From Halichondria panicea (Eukaryota > Porifera > Demospongiae > Suberitida > Halichondriidae), in NCBI RefSeq assembly GCF_963675165.1, contig NC_087377.1:14566198-14630197 (forward strand): a stretch of DNA of 64,000 bases. The letters are read 5' to 3'. The notes under the pieces are model-generated. The model did not search any database, was not told the DNA's origin, and saw nothing but the letters and a program-made list of their open reading frames with translations. Below, piece after piece: positions 1 through 12,900 of the stretch. Each line of letters opens with the position of its first letter. Positions within the stretch are counted from its first letter, which is position 1. The translations under genes were made by a program, and so were the position numbers.

Positions 1-462
1 TCAATTGAAAAGTGATGCACTTATTACAGGGACATGACTCATTGTGAAGCACCTAAACACCTGTTAGCGCAACAACACTGTGACACTGATGGAGACTCTA
101 GGCTACTACTACAGCTCTAGTCTATGGTAGTGTTGACAATGAGGACAATGCTTCAACCACTACCCATCCTGTTTGTCTGCCCTCAATCATAACAGGGTAG
201 GTCCAAAAAATCTACCCTAATTTTAACCAATTCACACGACTTTAACCTCAAACCCATAAAGAGTGGTCACATAATCAATACTAGGAGACAATGTGACAGT
301 CAACAGTCTCAACACATAATTCCCTGTGACAGTCAACACATAATTAATTCCCTCTCATTAATTGTAAGTGCCTTATCATCAACTTGCATGATAACGAATA
401 AGTATAGCAGTGCTGCCCTTTGAGACTAAACCACACTGTACACACAAATGCAATAAGCTCAC

Positions 463-783
463 CGATAAGGAAGGTTGTAGAAGCAGACAGTACGGTCGTG
501 TTCCCATCCATCACCACGCACTCCAGCACTGTCTGTGAGTCACTAGCCATTGCGTTCACTAGTAGCAGTCCCACCACCACGTTGTTCGTCAGGTGAGCAA
601 ATATACGAGTATCCGATTGGATAGCGTGGATATCCAATGGCACAGAGTTGAGTACCAGTGTGACGCTGATTGGACGACTTGTCCCGTCGTCGAGGGCAAC
701 ATCTGCGGCACACGGGATTACTCCAGCCGTCCCCTCCACAATGTAGTAGTAGGGTTCTGGTTCCTCAATGAAAGTGTACTCAT
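463..783 (-). CDS. Internal exon of an Ig-like ectodomain gene (partial, continues beyond left edge)
   Basis: This exon is 321 nt. The acceptor is a CA-rich tract ending in CAG, and the donor reads ATCG|GTGAGC. Its frame is open throughout and encodes about 106 residues starting EYTFIEEPEPYYYIVEGTAG. It contains beta-strand-like alternation, two cysteines about 80 residues apart (in VIPCAAD and VLECVVMD) and two NxT sites, as expected for an Ig- or fibronectin-like extracellular module. It starts in phase 2, so earlier exons must lie at higher coordinates and later ones beyond the left edge. No specific family was recognised. Exon structure is well supported by frame and splice sites; the Ig-like assignment is inferred only from the cysteine spacing. 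Confidence 0.5.
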
Positions 784-2661
784 CTGTGTGTGTGTGTGTG
801 AGGGGGCGGTTAGGATGAATGTAACAGTGAGGGTACGTGCATGGAGGCCAGTATAATTATGCATAATGAATATTCCGTGTGTATCAGGCACGTGTGCACA
901 CTTGATAGCTTTTACTGACAGCACTAACACTATACAATCACAATAATTATTAGTGTCAGTTAATTGCTATGTAGCAGGAGTGCATGTAATATCATCATTA
1001 ATTTCAGCAACAACACCTGATTCCATTTAAGCTCAAGGCTATAAGCTATTGCTTAACCAGCTATTGCAAGAATCCACAACAAACAGAGCGAGGATTATAA
1101 CGGAAACAAATTATTCACCCACTGATTTGACTATAGCCAAAATGAATATCTTTTCGACAAGGAAAAGTTAATGAGACATAACATTCCTGACCGTGCAGAT
1201 AATGAATGCACACAGGCCATAACACACTAACTATAACTATGGGCTGAAAATTGCCTTGATGGCAAGAGCAAAGGCCCACTGGGACTCTTCATTGAGTGAG
1301 AGAAATCTCCAGCCTGCTGATACATGCACCATCACCTCACAGTCAACAAGCTGACCCAGCATAATTATAATGCACATGTGAAGCATAATACATGTACAGT
1401 ACCATGCACTATTCCCACTCTTCCCCACTCTTTTCATAGTGTACTTTCACACAGTTCCTCAATCAATAGGTCAATGAAGCAATCGCAAAATTAATGCATT
1501 ATTATACTCAAGTCAGGGTCATAAGAAAGGTAGTGATACAATCATGTATAAAGCTTCCCAGGACTTACAACAACTAAAGGTAAGCGATAAGTGTATGAAG
1601 CCTGTCTGTGTAGGTGACCTATAGGGCTACTAGTCTGAAAGCAGATAGGGTCTCTTCAGGGAAGTGGAAGCCAACACATGACGAGAACCATCTATACAGA
1701 CGCATGTACACACAAAGGAGCAGCACGTGTGAAGCTATTAATATTGACTGTATACAGGAAACGGCTGCAAGATTATGTAATTATCTAATACATCACTAAA
1801 GAAGCATAACAAAGAGTCAGTAAATATACAGTGAGAAATACGTGTGAAGCAGCAAGACACCACGTCACCGTTTTCAGAATATACATATCACTTTATATAT
1901 GGACAGAGAGTAACTTCAATGCATGCAAGCAGGCCGGGAAGACTTTCAAAATGGGCAAGGCACCACAGCCCATTACACTGTACATGCATACATACACTGT
2001 AACCGTGGGATACCCCTGTAGGCACAATGATACACATGTATGTAAGTCACAATACCAACTAATTCCCATCAAATTAATTAGGGTTGTCACGTTCCCCCAC
2101 CAGACAACACAGTGTCAGTCAACACAGCGCACACTCCCTCCACACTTCAGTGGGTTGTCTGCTCTCAGGGTGCAAACAATGCACAGGGGAAGGGAAGGAG
2201 GTAGACTAAAGTGAGACTAAAGTGAGAATGTCAATGTTGGGGGACTGCTGCCAAAATAGGTAGTAAACATTCACTCCAAACATTGACACAAGACATGGAG
2301 GAATGATCAAAGATGATGGTATGACAACAATAATGGTGATACAAGCTGAAAGCAATCTCAATGTAATTAAAATAAAGGTGTTGTGTGTGGGCATAGCTAC
2401 TATCAAAAGATCTCCACTGCCAATGGTCACACACATCCCATCATTCATAGTCTCCACCCACCAAATAACTGACGCTAGCATTCACCATGAATAAATGAAT
2501 AAAGACAATGTAATTTAAACTCTGTAGGTGGCTACTCTAAGAAAAATGTGATAACCTGTTTACGAAAGGATTGGAATTGTCCCAACAAACACGCCCCTGA
2601 TAAAAACAAAGCGTACACACTAGTCATTATGACATTCATGGTTATAAGCGACAAATAGGTG

Positions 2662-2723
<62 letters not shown>

Positions 2724-5700
2724 GGGGGGGCTTGAAAACAGTACACACTAGATTGATGATCAGTGTACAAAGAGTGAAGATACACAGCCAATTAACACTG
2801 CAATGTCCAGCAGTTACTGCCACAGTCAGAGCCAGGCCCATACAAGAAGCTGCTAACAGGTCACAATCAAACAAAAGGTGATAATTAAATTAACCAGCAT
2901 ACGTATTCCTGTGGATGTAATACGCATGCGTATTCCTGTGGATGTAATGGATGTAATACGCATGCGTGCTCATCCGATCCTGCATGGCAGTTACTCTTTT
3001 TCTTGAGGTTCGGACATTGGAATCAATTTTCGAGTTAGATCTTAGAAGTTTGAGCAAAGAAATTAGTACAAAGATATATTGTACTCACATGTAGTAATAC
3101 TACAATTCTATGGACTTGCGCAGTAGTAAAGTCAGATGACAATTATTTGACCTACATGTACTACCAAACAAGAACTACAACGTGTAAACTCGCTTCCACA
3201 CGGGATGGTCTGGCCAGTGAACAAAACAGCTTTCCAAAATTAGATCAAGACTACAAATCACCTATTATTTACATTTTGAGCCTAAAAATTCCCATTATCG
3301 AGGGAAAATCTCATGCAAGCCAATTGTTGGGCACAACACCTATACTATACTTTCCCCCAGAAATGTTGGCTTGCTTGCTAAAAAGTTAATTCAAAAATGA
3401 GTTACCATGGAGGGGAGTACAGATGCGCAGCATATAGCATATTGCATAGCCATATAGGATATATAACACTCATATAGGGATTTTTGGCAACGTAAACCAC
3501 CTCACCCCCCCTCACCCTCCCTCGCCTTGGTGGGTTTACTGCCATAAATCTAGAATATAATAATGAAACAAAATCAGGAGGAAGTGACACTGACACTACA
3601 CAACATATGACAGGATGGTTTGACTGTTGCGAAGGATTGTGAGCAACAAACGATCGTGGATGATGCCAACAGAATCAACATGCTATCACAAACAGAAAGA
3701 TTGGTAGTCCAAACAACTTGGCAAGTACAACTCGTACACACACATAAACAATCTGCTGTCAACATTCTATAATTATTAGATTAGAATTCTTATACTAATA
3801 TAATTATATGCACAAATGCAAGAATACGACTATATACTTAGTGATCACAGGGAGTAGACGAGGAACAAATCTTTAGCAGCTATTTTACAGGAATCGAAGG
3901 TGATAATGGGGTATTATCAAAATAGCCAAATTGAACATGAATTTAGTTTGAGGTTTTTCTATTTCCCGCAGAGACCAACCCAGTACCACATACACTACCA
4001 CAAGCTGTGTGTGTAATCTCTAACCACAGATGGCTGGTTCTATCCCTTATGTCACACTAGGAAACAGGAAGTCACCAAACCACCAACATGGCAACATAGC
4101 TGTCAACATCCTATCATCATTTCCATCCCTAAAAATGTAATTTCACAACATCAAAAGTGTGCCGTTTAATCACTGAACTATCTGAGGAAGATGAAAGGGG
4201 TTAAACACACATTGAATGTAGTGAGGTCGCCTTTCAATATAATAATGACATAATATCAAGAGTATATCAACGACATAAGTTGTTGACAAATAAATGTACT
4301 CTCGAAAGGTACATACTGAGAAAGTAACAACTCATGAGATTCCCAAATCACTGAACACAGATTAGCCTCAAATTGTATTAAATATTTAATTACGCTTAGT
4401 ATTTATTTTATTCAATAGGGGGAAGATTAACGAGAGAAATTTGCAAACAACACCCCCTCAATGTTGCCACACCTTTAGCTTGATCCCCCTAAGGGAACAC
4501 ACGCACGCACACACAACACACACACGCACGCACACAAACAACACACACAACACTCGTGTGTGTAGATGCACCTGGCTATAGACACACACGAGGTCAGTGT
4601 GTAGATGCACCTGGCTATAAGTATAGAGTGACCAACAAGGCTATTCAAGACAACCTATTCAGGTAAATCCAGCTCTCCCATGAAGAAATCACACGGTAAT
4701 GTGCAATATACTATAAATTATGAGTCATGCACCTGTGGCCTGTGGGACTTTGCAAGCATACGTAACTTTCATTGAACGGACTGGATATAGTGTACATTAA
4801 ACAACCTTTGCAATGAACTATGCACATCACAGCAAATGAAGTTCAACCATAATGAACAATTGGAAATCAATAAAATACCCATTGTTCTTTGAGCTTCGAT
4901 CATAATATTCAATTAGTTGACAGAGCCTACACAAAACAGCATTTTAGTGGTGAAAGGACTACATGATTATCAAGTACAGTGTAATTGGGTTAATTGGAGG
5001 TGAACCACAAATAGGTATAATAATTGAATCACTATACAGCTAGAGTGTTTAGAGTGGGCACTGTCTAATTGTTTATTTCCTTTACCCCTCTACACTCTTG
5101 ACAATGCTGTGGTTAAGGAAGATGGGACACTTTTATAGTGTCAGAATTGATAGAAGTTGCTTACATTTAGCAGCCCCTCCCATTTCTAAGGTGGGTGCAG
5201 GATCAAAGGCTTCTAGAGTTACACAACTAAGGACGGAGGAACGCATCACAAAGCATTCTATTCATTGCAAGGGGGCGTGATTGAAAAAAAAGAAACAGAT
5301 AAGGGATAAAATGAATTTTATCACTCACATGCAGGAAGGATTCACACATGCCGTGAAGTAATGACTCATTTTACTGTGACTGTTCACTGCTGTTATAAAT
5401 TGCTGATTGTACTACACACACAATGCAGTGTACTTGTACCGGTACTCTCTTGTCAGAACATTATCAGCATCACAGATCTTGCTGTCATGACTCGCAACAA
5501 CAAACAGACCACATGACCACTATCACTAACACAGTGCAGTGTGGAATTTAATATACAGTGGAAGGGTAAAAGGTGCATGTAGACTAAGATGTAATCTTCC
5601 TGGATAGATGCACCTCACCCTGGCAGAGAGCGAGGTGTGGAGAGAACAAAGGGATGTGTACAAAGGCACTAATAGAAATGGTGCAAATAGCACTACAAGA

Positions 5701-6325
5701 CACAACAACGTGATTCAATCTGCCCTCCTGCACTCACTGAGTGCATACGAAACAAAATAGAATAGGAGATGTTATGGTCATTTTGACTAACTAGTACTGT
5801 AACAGTTCATCTTAGGTAGTAGGCAGCTTCTATTCATCTGATAATAGCCTTGCCAACTAACAACTATACCTATACAATCATATTAAAGAGAGTGTGCAAA
5901 TTGGACCTGAACTCATCAAAAACAATTAAAACCGTTTGAATAACTATCACTAGCTGGAGTCTGCTGTATCTACAGAGTGTAACGTGATCCTGGCTGAGAT
6001 CAAAGCAGTTGCAGAGCTACCGCCATCAACCACAGCAAGCTAGTGCCTACCATAGAAGTTCCTCTTCATGTGATTCTAACATACATACAGGGCCACCAAG
6101 CCATGTGCACTCTTACAGACATAAGCTCGCTATGTATTGCCACAGATATGATATTGTACAGTCAAGTAGCAACAAGTCGGTCACGCTGCTGCAAATATGC
6201 AAATTAGGAGAGAATCTGACACCTGAGCTGTTTAGCGCTTCCAAATAACAACTGCAGATCCATAAACCAATCTTATACTTTAGTACCAAAGCTCCATGCA
6301 CACACAGTTTACCATACGTACGTAC
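784..6325. other. Gene-poor stretch
   Basis: No exon could be supported firmly here. It holds the TG microsatellite near 2.7 kb, a short tandem duplication around 2898-2965 built on a TTCCTGTGGATGTAAT word, a CA-rich patch at 4500-4560 and a duplicated GTAGATGCACCTGGCTATA word at 4563 and 4601. A short open stretch at 5964-6036 (+) encoding ECNVILAEIKAVAELPPSTT and one at 1240-1343 (-) look mildly coding but have no convincing partners. Part of it is probably intron of the minus-strand gene whose Ig-like exon lies at 463-783. Confidence 0.5.
2664..2721. repeat. (TG)n microsatellite
   Basis: About 28 uninterrupted TG dinucleotides followed by a G run. The open frames through it on both strands are products of the repeat. 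Confidence 0.95.
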
Positions 6326-6469
6326 CTTGTAAAGATCTTCCAGCTAGTAGCAGCAGTAGGAAGCTGAGAGCTGCGAGCATGCGAGGTCTTGAGCTCAAGG
6401 AGCGCCAGCATGGCCCGGAGATTGATGATCGTCCCTCCATCGAGTTGCTGTGTCTTTACTGACTTGTCT
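6326..6469 (-). CDS. Candidate internal exon, unknown gene
   Basis: On the minus strand an ACTCAG acceptor is followed by an open frame of about 48 codons, including LDGGTIINLRAMLALLELKT, ending at a strong donor, ACAAG|GTACGTACG. The composition is balanced and unlike the surrounding AT-rich DNA. An ATG at 6411-6409 lies in the same frame, so this could instead be a first exon starting there. It may belong to the same transcript as the Ig-like exon at 463-783, but no link was found. Product not recognised. Confidence 0.35.
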
Positions 6470-6719
6470 GAGTTTGTAACTAGTATAAAAGCTAAGAAAT
6501 TGTCCAATCTAGTGTGCCAAACGTGTCTTTATGCACCTCCTTTGTACACCACAGCCCCACCCCCAATTCTTAAATACACACGAGGGCGGTTATTAACTGA
6601 AGCAATAGCAACACATATTCGCCGCAGGTGTAAATGGAGGTTCCAATGATTCATGTACTGCACTTCTTTGTAAATGTTTGCACATAAGAGCAAAATTAAA
6701 AACTAATGACTGTGTTAAA

Positions 6720-7028
6720 TCACTTGTCTTTAATAACGTATCCTCTTGCATCAAGCCTCACATTATTTTTCACCATCCATTCTCTTACTTCACTCGGAGT
6801 CATCGATCCGCGCCATCCGTGGTTTCTTGGGATGGGCTGATTGTCTTTGAAGGGAGGTGATTTCGTAGGTCGCTTTCTTCCGCAGAAATACTCGGCCATC
6901 TCTTCGTAATAGACACAACCTTCAGAGCCGCACGTGTGGCAGTGAAACCAGGCATCTCCATCATGGTGACCATCCGTAAACATTTGCATATCAATTCCAT
7001 GGCAACCAGGGCATACTCTTTTAGACAT
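6720..7028 (-). CDS. Intronless 102-aa protein with N-terminal zinc-ribbon-like cysteines/histidines
   Basis: A single ATG-to-TGA frame, uninterrupted for 102 codons. The N-terminal half has CPGC at residues 6-9, then HH, WFHCHTC (29-34) and CGSEGC, a spacing typical of a zinc ribbon. It is followed by an aromatic/acidic stretch and a basic C-terminal half containing TPSEVREWMVKNN. There is no signal peptide or membrane segment. It lies head-to-head with DNAAF3, 364 bp apart. Unlike every neighbour except the duplicated glycosyltransferase-like genes, it has no intron. The cysteine pattern recalls zinc-binding modules of primases and other nucleic-acid enzymes, but I do not recognise the protein. 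It could be a real small gene, a retrocopy or an element-derived ORF. Function is not assigned. Confidence 0.5.
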   Translation of the reverse strand: MSKRVCPGCHGIDMQMFTDGHHDGDAWFHCHTCGSEGCVYYEEMAEYFCGRKRPTKSPPFKDNQPIPRNHGWRGSMTPSEVREWMVKNNVRLDARGYVIKDK

Positions 7029-7392
7029 TTCTGATAATTCTTCAGTTCTATAACTTTAATTCATTTGTTCAAATAACAATGGCTACGCTGACTCGAACTC
7101 GACTCTCATCTCCGAGTTTTAATTAATATTTCCTTCATCATTATTTGTTTTCTTGGTCAGCTAAATCACCACCCAACAATCACTTTACAGTTTGTCTTTT
7201 ATAGACGCAATAGTTTCATAGTCCCAAAAAATGTCTCCTGCAGCTCAGCAGATGGATGGCTTCTTTGCAACTGGTTTTTGGGGGTGGATCTGATAATGTG
7301 GTGCACACCATTTGTGAAGTCAGACCACATGGCTGTTTGAAGAGGTGGATTTCTTTGAATTTGAAGCAGAACTGGAGCTAAGGATGTGAAGA
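7029..7392. promoter_or_regulatory. Putative bidirectional promoter, zinc-ribbon ORF / DNAAF3
   Basis: These 364 bp separate two divergent start codons. No clear TATA box was seen. Its role is inferred from geometry only. Confidence 0.35.
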
Positions 7393-9845
7393 ATGGCTGC
7401 TAATATTGATGGATTCGGTGCGGTGACTTGGTGGGGGTTCTCCCCAGCACTTGACCTGGGTGATCTGAAACAAAAAGGTATTAAAAATACACACATACGT
7501 ACGTACCGTACAAGCTCTCAATCAGTTTGCTAGCCATTCCTAGATCCTGGCTAGATCCAGCTATTATAAATTATATAATACTAATACAGATTCTTCATTC
7601 TCCTTTATAGGTATAGCCAAACAGGGCCCTGCTACAGATCCTCCCACAGTCCAATCAGGTAAATCGTAGAGTAGATCTAGTTGGCCGTTTGATTCAGGGT
7701 AAAATTCTCGATCACGGCAGATGTGGTCAACGTCCTCTTGGTTGGAGCTGCTGATTTGCGGCATGTGTTTAAAACACTTGTACACTCTCATAAGTACACC
7801 AACAAACCAGTACATGTAAGCAAAGAGTAATTCGTAAATTTGTAGCCTTTCAGTAATTTCCATCCTCCAGTTTTATGTAGCCGAGGGTTGTCTGGAGGTG
7901 TATGCTCGCCATCTGCTTTTCTTGTCTCTACTGTTTGAGCCTTCGGAGAAAATGGGACTTCAAGGTATAGAGCTGTGTGTGTTCACACCTGCCGTCACAG
8001 TGTAAGATATACCAATTTATACCAATTAAGAGGAGAGCAATATTATGCATTAGCAAGTTGTAAGATATTTACTCTCTAGCTATTCAGGGCTGCATTGAGG
8101 GGGGGTGACCCCCCTAGGATCTGGCAGATTCATTAATAGGTATTTGTACTGCTGATTACTTTGCCCCCCCCCCTACATTTTTCATTTGCCCAATTCGCCC
8201 CCCCTGATCCAAAATCCTGGATGCAGCCCTGCTATTGAAAGCTGGATGCATTAATTGTAGCCTGGGACTTCCACCATTCTATTGAGATAAACTGTTGAGT
8301 TGAGTTTCGCCCTTTTACAGAGAGGGTTGAGTTGTTTCTAGAGCTCTATGGCAACACTCTGGTGAGACCAGCCACTGCTGATTACCTCAGGGAGAAGGCG
8401 TCTCAACTCATCAAGTGAGTGAGATCATTCCACAGTGTTATTGATTAACGTCCATTGATAGGATGGTGACTGATGAGGAATATTTGAAGCAGTGTGTGCC
8501 GATCCTAGACATCAGTCTATTAAAGGTCAGTCACCTACCACTCTCTCTCGATCTGTTTGTCAATGCTGGCAAAACTTTCTACCTTGCCCAAGGGTGCATG
8601 TGACCATAGTGACGTACCACAGTATTTTTATATTTGTATGCTTTAACACTCAGTACAAAGAGAGGGACTTTCTAGAGAGCATCTTCAAGTTCTGGAGAAA
8701 CAGAGATGAGAAGTACTTTGATGTGGCCAAGCTATGGTGAGTCAATATTATTTTTAATTGTCTGTATTATATTAAGTGTCGCAAGCAGTACATTTACTGT
8801 AACACAATAGTTTTTCTGGTTGACAGAAATAGCTATTATTACTTATACTTACTATGTCAGTGATGCCTCTTGTTGTGTGCGTAGGGAGCATCGCCTGAGG
8901 CAGTACCTGGGTCAACGGTACGACTCCAGGAGTGGGGCGTTCGATTGGGACTACAACATGCACCTCTCCGACATGGTATTAGCTGTACATACAATGTAAT
9001 AAGAAAACGGGTCGTTAATGTAAAATTCCATAATTTGGCCAATTAAAGCCTGGCATTCAAAATGTCTTGACGTTTATACAACACTGTAACAGCTGCAGCA
9101 AAAAATTACAAGTAGTAGTATAATTATATGCATACGTGTTTGAGCCTTCTACTGTATTGTTCCCCAGGCTCCAGTAGTCGGTTCCCGTGAGTACCAGGGG
9201 TGGCGAGAGGGGGGTGTGGCATTCAGACTGAGGGGCGACGCCCCCTACACCTCGTCCAACATGACTCTCGCCTCTGGACTATTACTCAAAGAGGTAGATA
9301 CATTTGTAGGCGTAAAGTAATTCATTTTGTGTATCCCTAGGTTAGCGCCTTCTGAAATTAATTTTCCTCTGTAGCTAAATAGCTGTATCGATGGTAAGCT
9401 CGATCTTTTTAAGGCCCCATATTAAAATAATTACGCTGGTAAAGGTGGCTCTATTAGGAGGTTAGTTTCGAGGCTGGATGGCGCGTCTTTAGAGGGGCGC
9501 CTTCTAATTAGAGGTAAAAACAGCTTTGTAAATGAACCATGTGCATGTGGCACCTGCAGCAGTTTTTCTTGGTATTCCAACAGGCCTGTGCGTAGGTTGA
9601 ACACGGTAAAGATGTACTGTGGTTAGTTTTGGCTTGGGGGCTGCCCAGATGTGGAAGGAATCTGTTTGCTCATTTTACTTCTATTTACCAATAACGCGCT
9701 GTCTAAAAATAATTACTCACACGTGTGGAGCTCCATTTGGAGTTTCAAAAATTACTTTAGAGGTTTCATGGCGCATCTTAATTAGAGGGGCGCCTTAAAA
9801 AGAGCTTATACGGTATGTTGAAATTGATGTTCAATTATTTCTGAT

Positions 9846-9928
<83 letters not shown>

Positions 9929-12900
9929 TTCACAGGGCGCTGACAAGGTGGCAAGACGTGGGTACTGGGGGGACATAGTGTCCAGTCCCTACCTCTCATT
10001 TGGGGTGGAGTCTCACAACGAGGAACTGTTCACCAGACACAACGGAAGACATATCAAGGTAGGTGTTTTTGGAAACTCTAGCTTGTATAAAAAGTATGGT
10101 AAGCTGATCACCTTTGATCTACATGTATAATTATACACCCCACTTACAGTGGTCACCTATCAGCAGGTCACCCTCTATACATGTATAACTATAACACAAT
10201 CAGGTTAATAGGTCCATAGCATGTGTTTCATTCAACCTGTGTTTAGCAGGCAACTTGTTGTCAATTCTAGGAGTTGAATGTTTCTGTATTGTATAAGGTT
10301 ATCCTAGAATCAATCCTTTCACGGTTTTTGAATACATCACTCGAACTTTCCATTGCTTTGTATACATTGTGTCCAAGTGTAGCAGCAAAGAAATGCGAAT
10401 TGAATTGATACACTAAATCCACTAAATCAGTACATCTCCCTACTCCCTCGCTCAGACGAGTAGTGACGTCTCAGAGTACAATCTCCTGTCTTTGTTCCAC
10501 CGGCTGATAACTGGGGAGGAGTATGCCCCGCCCACAACCACTGCCGAGCAAGAAACAAGTCAAATGGGGGTCATTGAGGAAATCGATGAGGAACAGGAGG
10601 CAGTAATCAACGACAAGACACCTGGCAGCGAGCATAGTCTAAGAGGACCTCTGTTCAACGGTAAGAATTTAACTACAACATAGCTACTTACCGTATATTT
10701 GGTTTTGAATTGCATGTTTTTCGAGGCACTAAATTTTCAGTTTTCGCGTATTGGCCTCAAACCTTGAAAATTAAGAATTATTGTTTACTTCCGGTATCGA
10801 GAGACCGTAGGGTGTGGTCATTTGAACCTCTATCCTCGAAAATAAAATCCACGAAATGTTTAGTTGCATGCATGAGCAATCTGTGAAAATGTATACATGA
10901 AGTGCCTCGAAAATAACCCGCTATATAGTTATGTGAATGACTTGCATAAGATGCATGAGCATGCCCAATCGCATGCCAATTGCAATAGCAATTAAGAACA
11001 CTATAATTAGTGTCATTCGTTTTATATATAGCTATAGATTTGAGTATAGACACCGTATAGCGGGTTATTTTCGTATGGTGAAAATTTCTCTTATTTTCCG
11101 TATTGTAGAGCATCATCCGAAAATGATAAGTGCGAAATTATTCTACCGCAATGGTTCTACGTATGTCACTATCCTGAACTGCATGTATAAATAATATTAT
11201 TTAGAATCCCAAATATAACCTTAACAATGCGAACATTAATTTGTACAAACAAAAATTACCCGGGTACCGTGAATTTTGTGGGTGAAAAATTTTTGCATGA
11301 GCCAAATCAGCAGAGAAATTGACCCTTTGCGATCTAACTATTGCGCTCTGGCAATTAAGGATCGTGTACTATTTTATTGTTGCGAATTGATCAACCAACC
11401 ATCGCAAAGTTCGCAAATTAATGTTTGATGCTCGCGAAACAGTCTAGTAATACGTTATACTCTTGGCGGTATACAGTACACAATTAGGAGTTGAATGTTT
11501 TTGAGTTCCCTCATAGTTGGTGGTTGATGTTTTGCACATGCACTTAATTCACTTTCACTTTGTCTACTTTTCTCTCTGTGTTCCCAGGGTCGTGTTCTGT
11601 GACTCTGCTGCCCCTTAATTCTCCCTCGGAAATTGGGAGAAAAGAAAAATTCAAACAACTCTTTGATGTTGTCTACCTCTCTAACAGGTACATCATAATG
11701 ACTTAAGTTAGCAACTAGAGCACTGAACCCTAGCTCGGCTGTTGACGTGAATTAATCGAAAACAGAAGAGTGTTATACAATAAATGCAGTAGTATGCATG
11801 CATTTTAGTGGTGCATGGGACTTGCACTGTGGACTTGGAGCACAGCAAAGTCAGCAAAGAAGCCTGGATTGAGTCTTAGAAATTATTATGGCTCCTGGTA
11901 TAAGCAAAGAAGCAACAACCACTACAATCAGGATTCCTACTTTGGATGAAACCATACATTATATATACGTATACACACAACTGTCTGAACAGGTTCATCT
12001 TATGACATGCTAATCAATAGTTATGCTCTCTCATCACAGTATGGTACACCACCTCGCCAGTGGCATACACACTACCTTCTCACCTGGCTGTACACTCGTC
12101 ATGGAAACAGCAAAGTACGTGTATACATGCAGTAGTGCATATAATTATAGTTGTATTATTATGAGTATTTCAGTGTCTGATAATTATTTGCATGCCCTAT
12201 TACGTAAGTCAATTAATTAATTTTACATTGTACAATGTATATTGTACACATCGATTACGATTATAGACAATGGGGATTATCAGGATATTTCCATGAGGCA
12301 AATTTTGGCCCAAATTTTAGGGAGCTATATGTTATATACCACATTTATACCACGTTTGAATTCTATGGTGGCATCGATCCAAAAGCCCTAAACCCTGACA
12401 TGACTTGTAATTAATGACTCTAATGTGTTCCGGCCCTCCGGGGGTGATCATAAAAAATGTATGTAACGTCAATTAAATTAAATGAGGTGTTTCTGGAATT
12501 TTACCAAACATATTAATTATATAGACAACCATCTCTTTACTACCAAGCAATGTGTTGGTCATACAGTATACCATGTCTTTGCCCCAGGTTTATGCTGGAC
12601 TTGAAGAAAGACAAGAGAGTGGAGTATGTACAGAAGATCACCAGTATGGCCACGTCAGTTGGCTTTAAGGTATAACTTATACGTATATATACACATGAAT
12701 AAATGTGTGTATAGCTATGGATATCACATCCATTGTCGATCTGTCTGCGTTGAATAGGTTTGAGCTATATAATTATTCGAATTCCTTGCCTATTACATGC
12801 ATGTACTGTAATCTCTATAATTTTTTTATTATTATAATTATATAGCTTATATCACATAATGTTAAGGTATAACGGTCACATAACGTCGAGGCATAATTAA

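Noticed and set aside
2206-2481. Hydrophobic minus-strand frame as a membrane exon of the left-edge gene
   Set aside because: No convincing splice sites, and a membrane segment before the Ig-like exon does not fit a receptor layout.
7659-7697. 39-nt intron ending at GATTCAG for DNAAF3 intron 2
   Set aside because: The phase does not close. The acceptor at 7720 gives a 62-nt intron, correct phase and better family match.
7564-7863. 99-aa minus-strand open frame over DNAAF3 exons 2-3
   Set aside because: Antisense to well-supported DNAAF3 exons, so it is a shadow frame.
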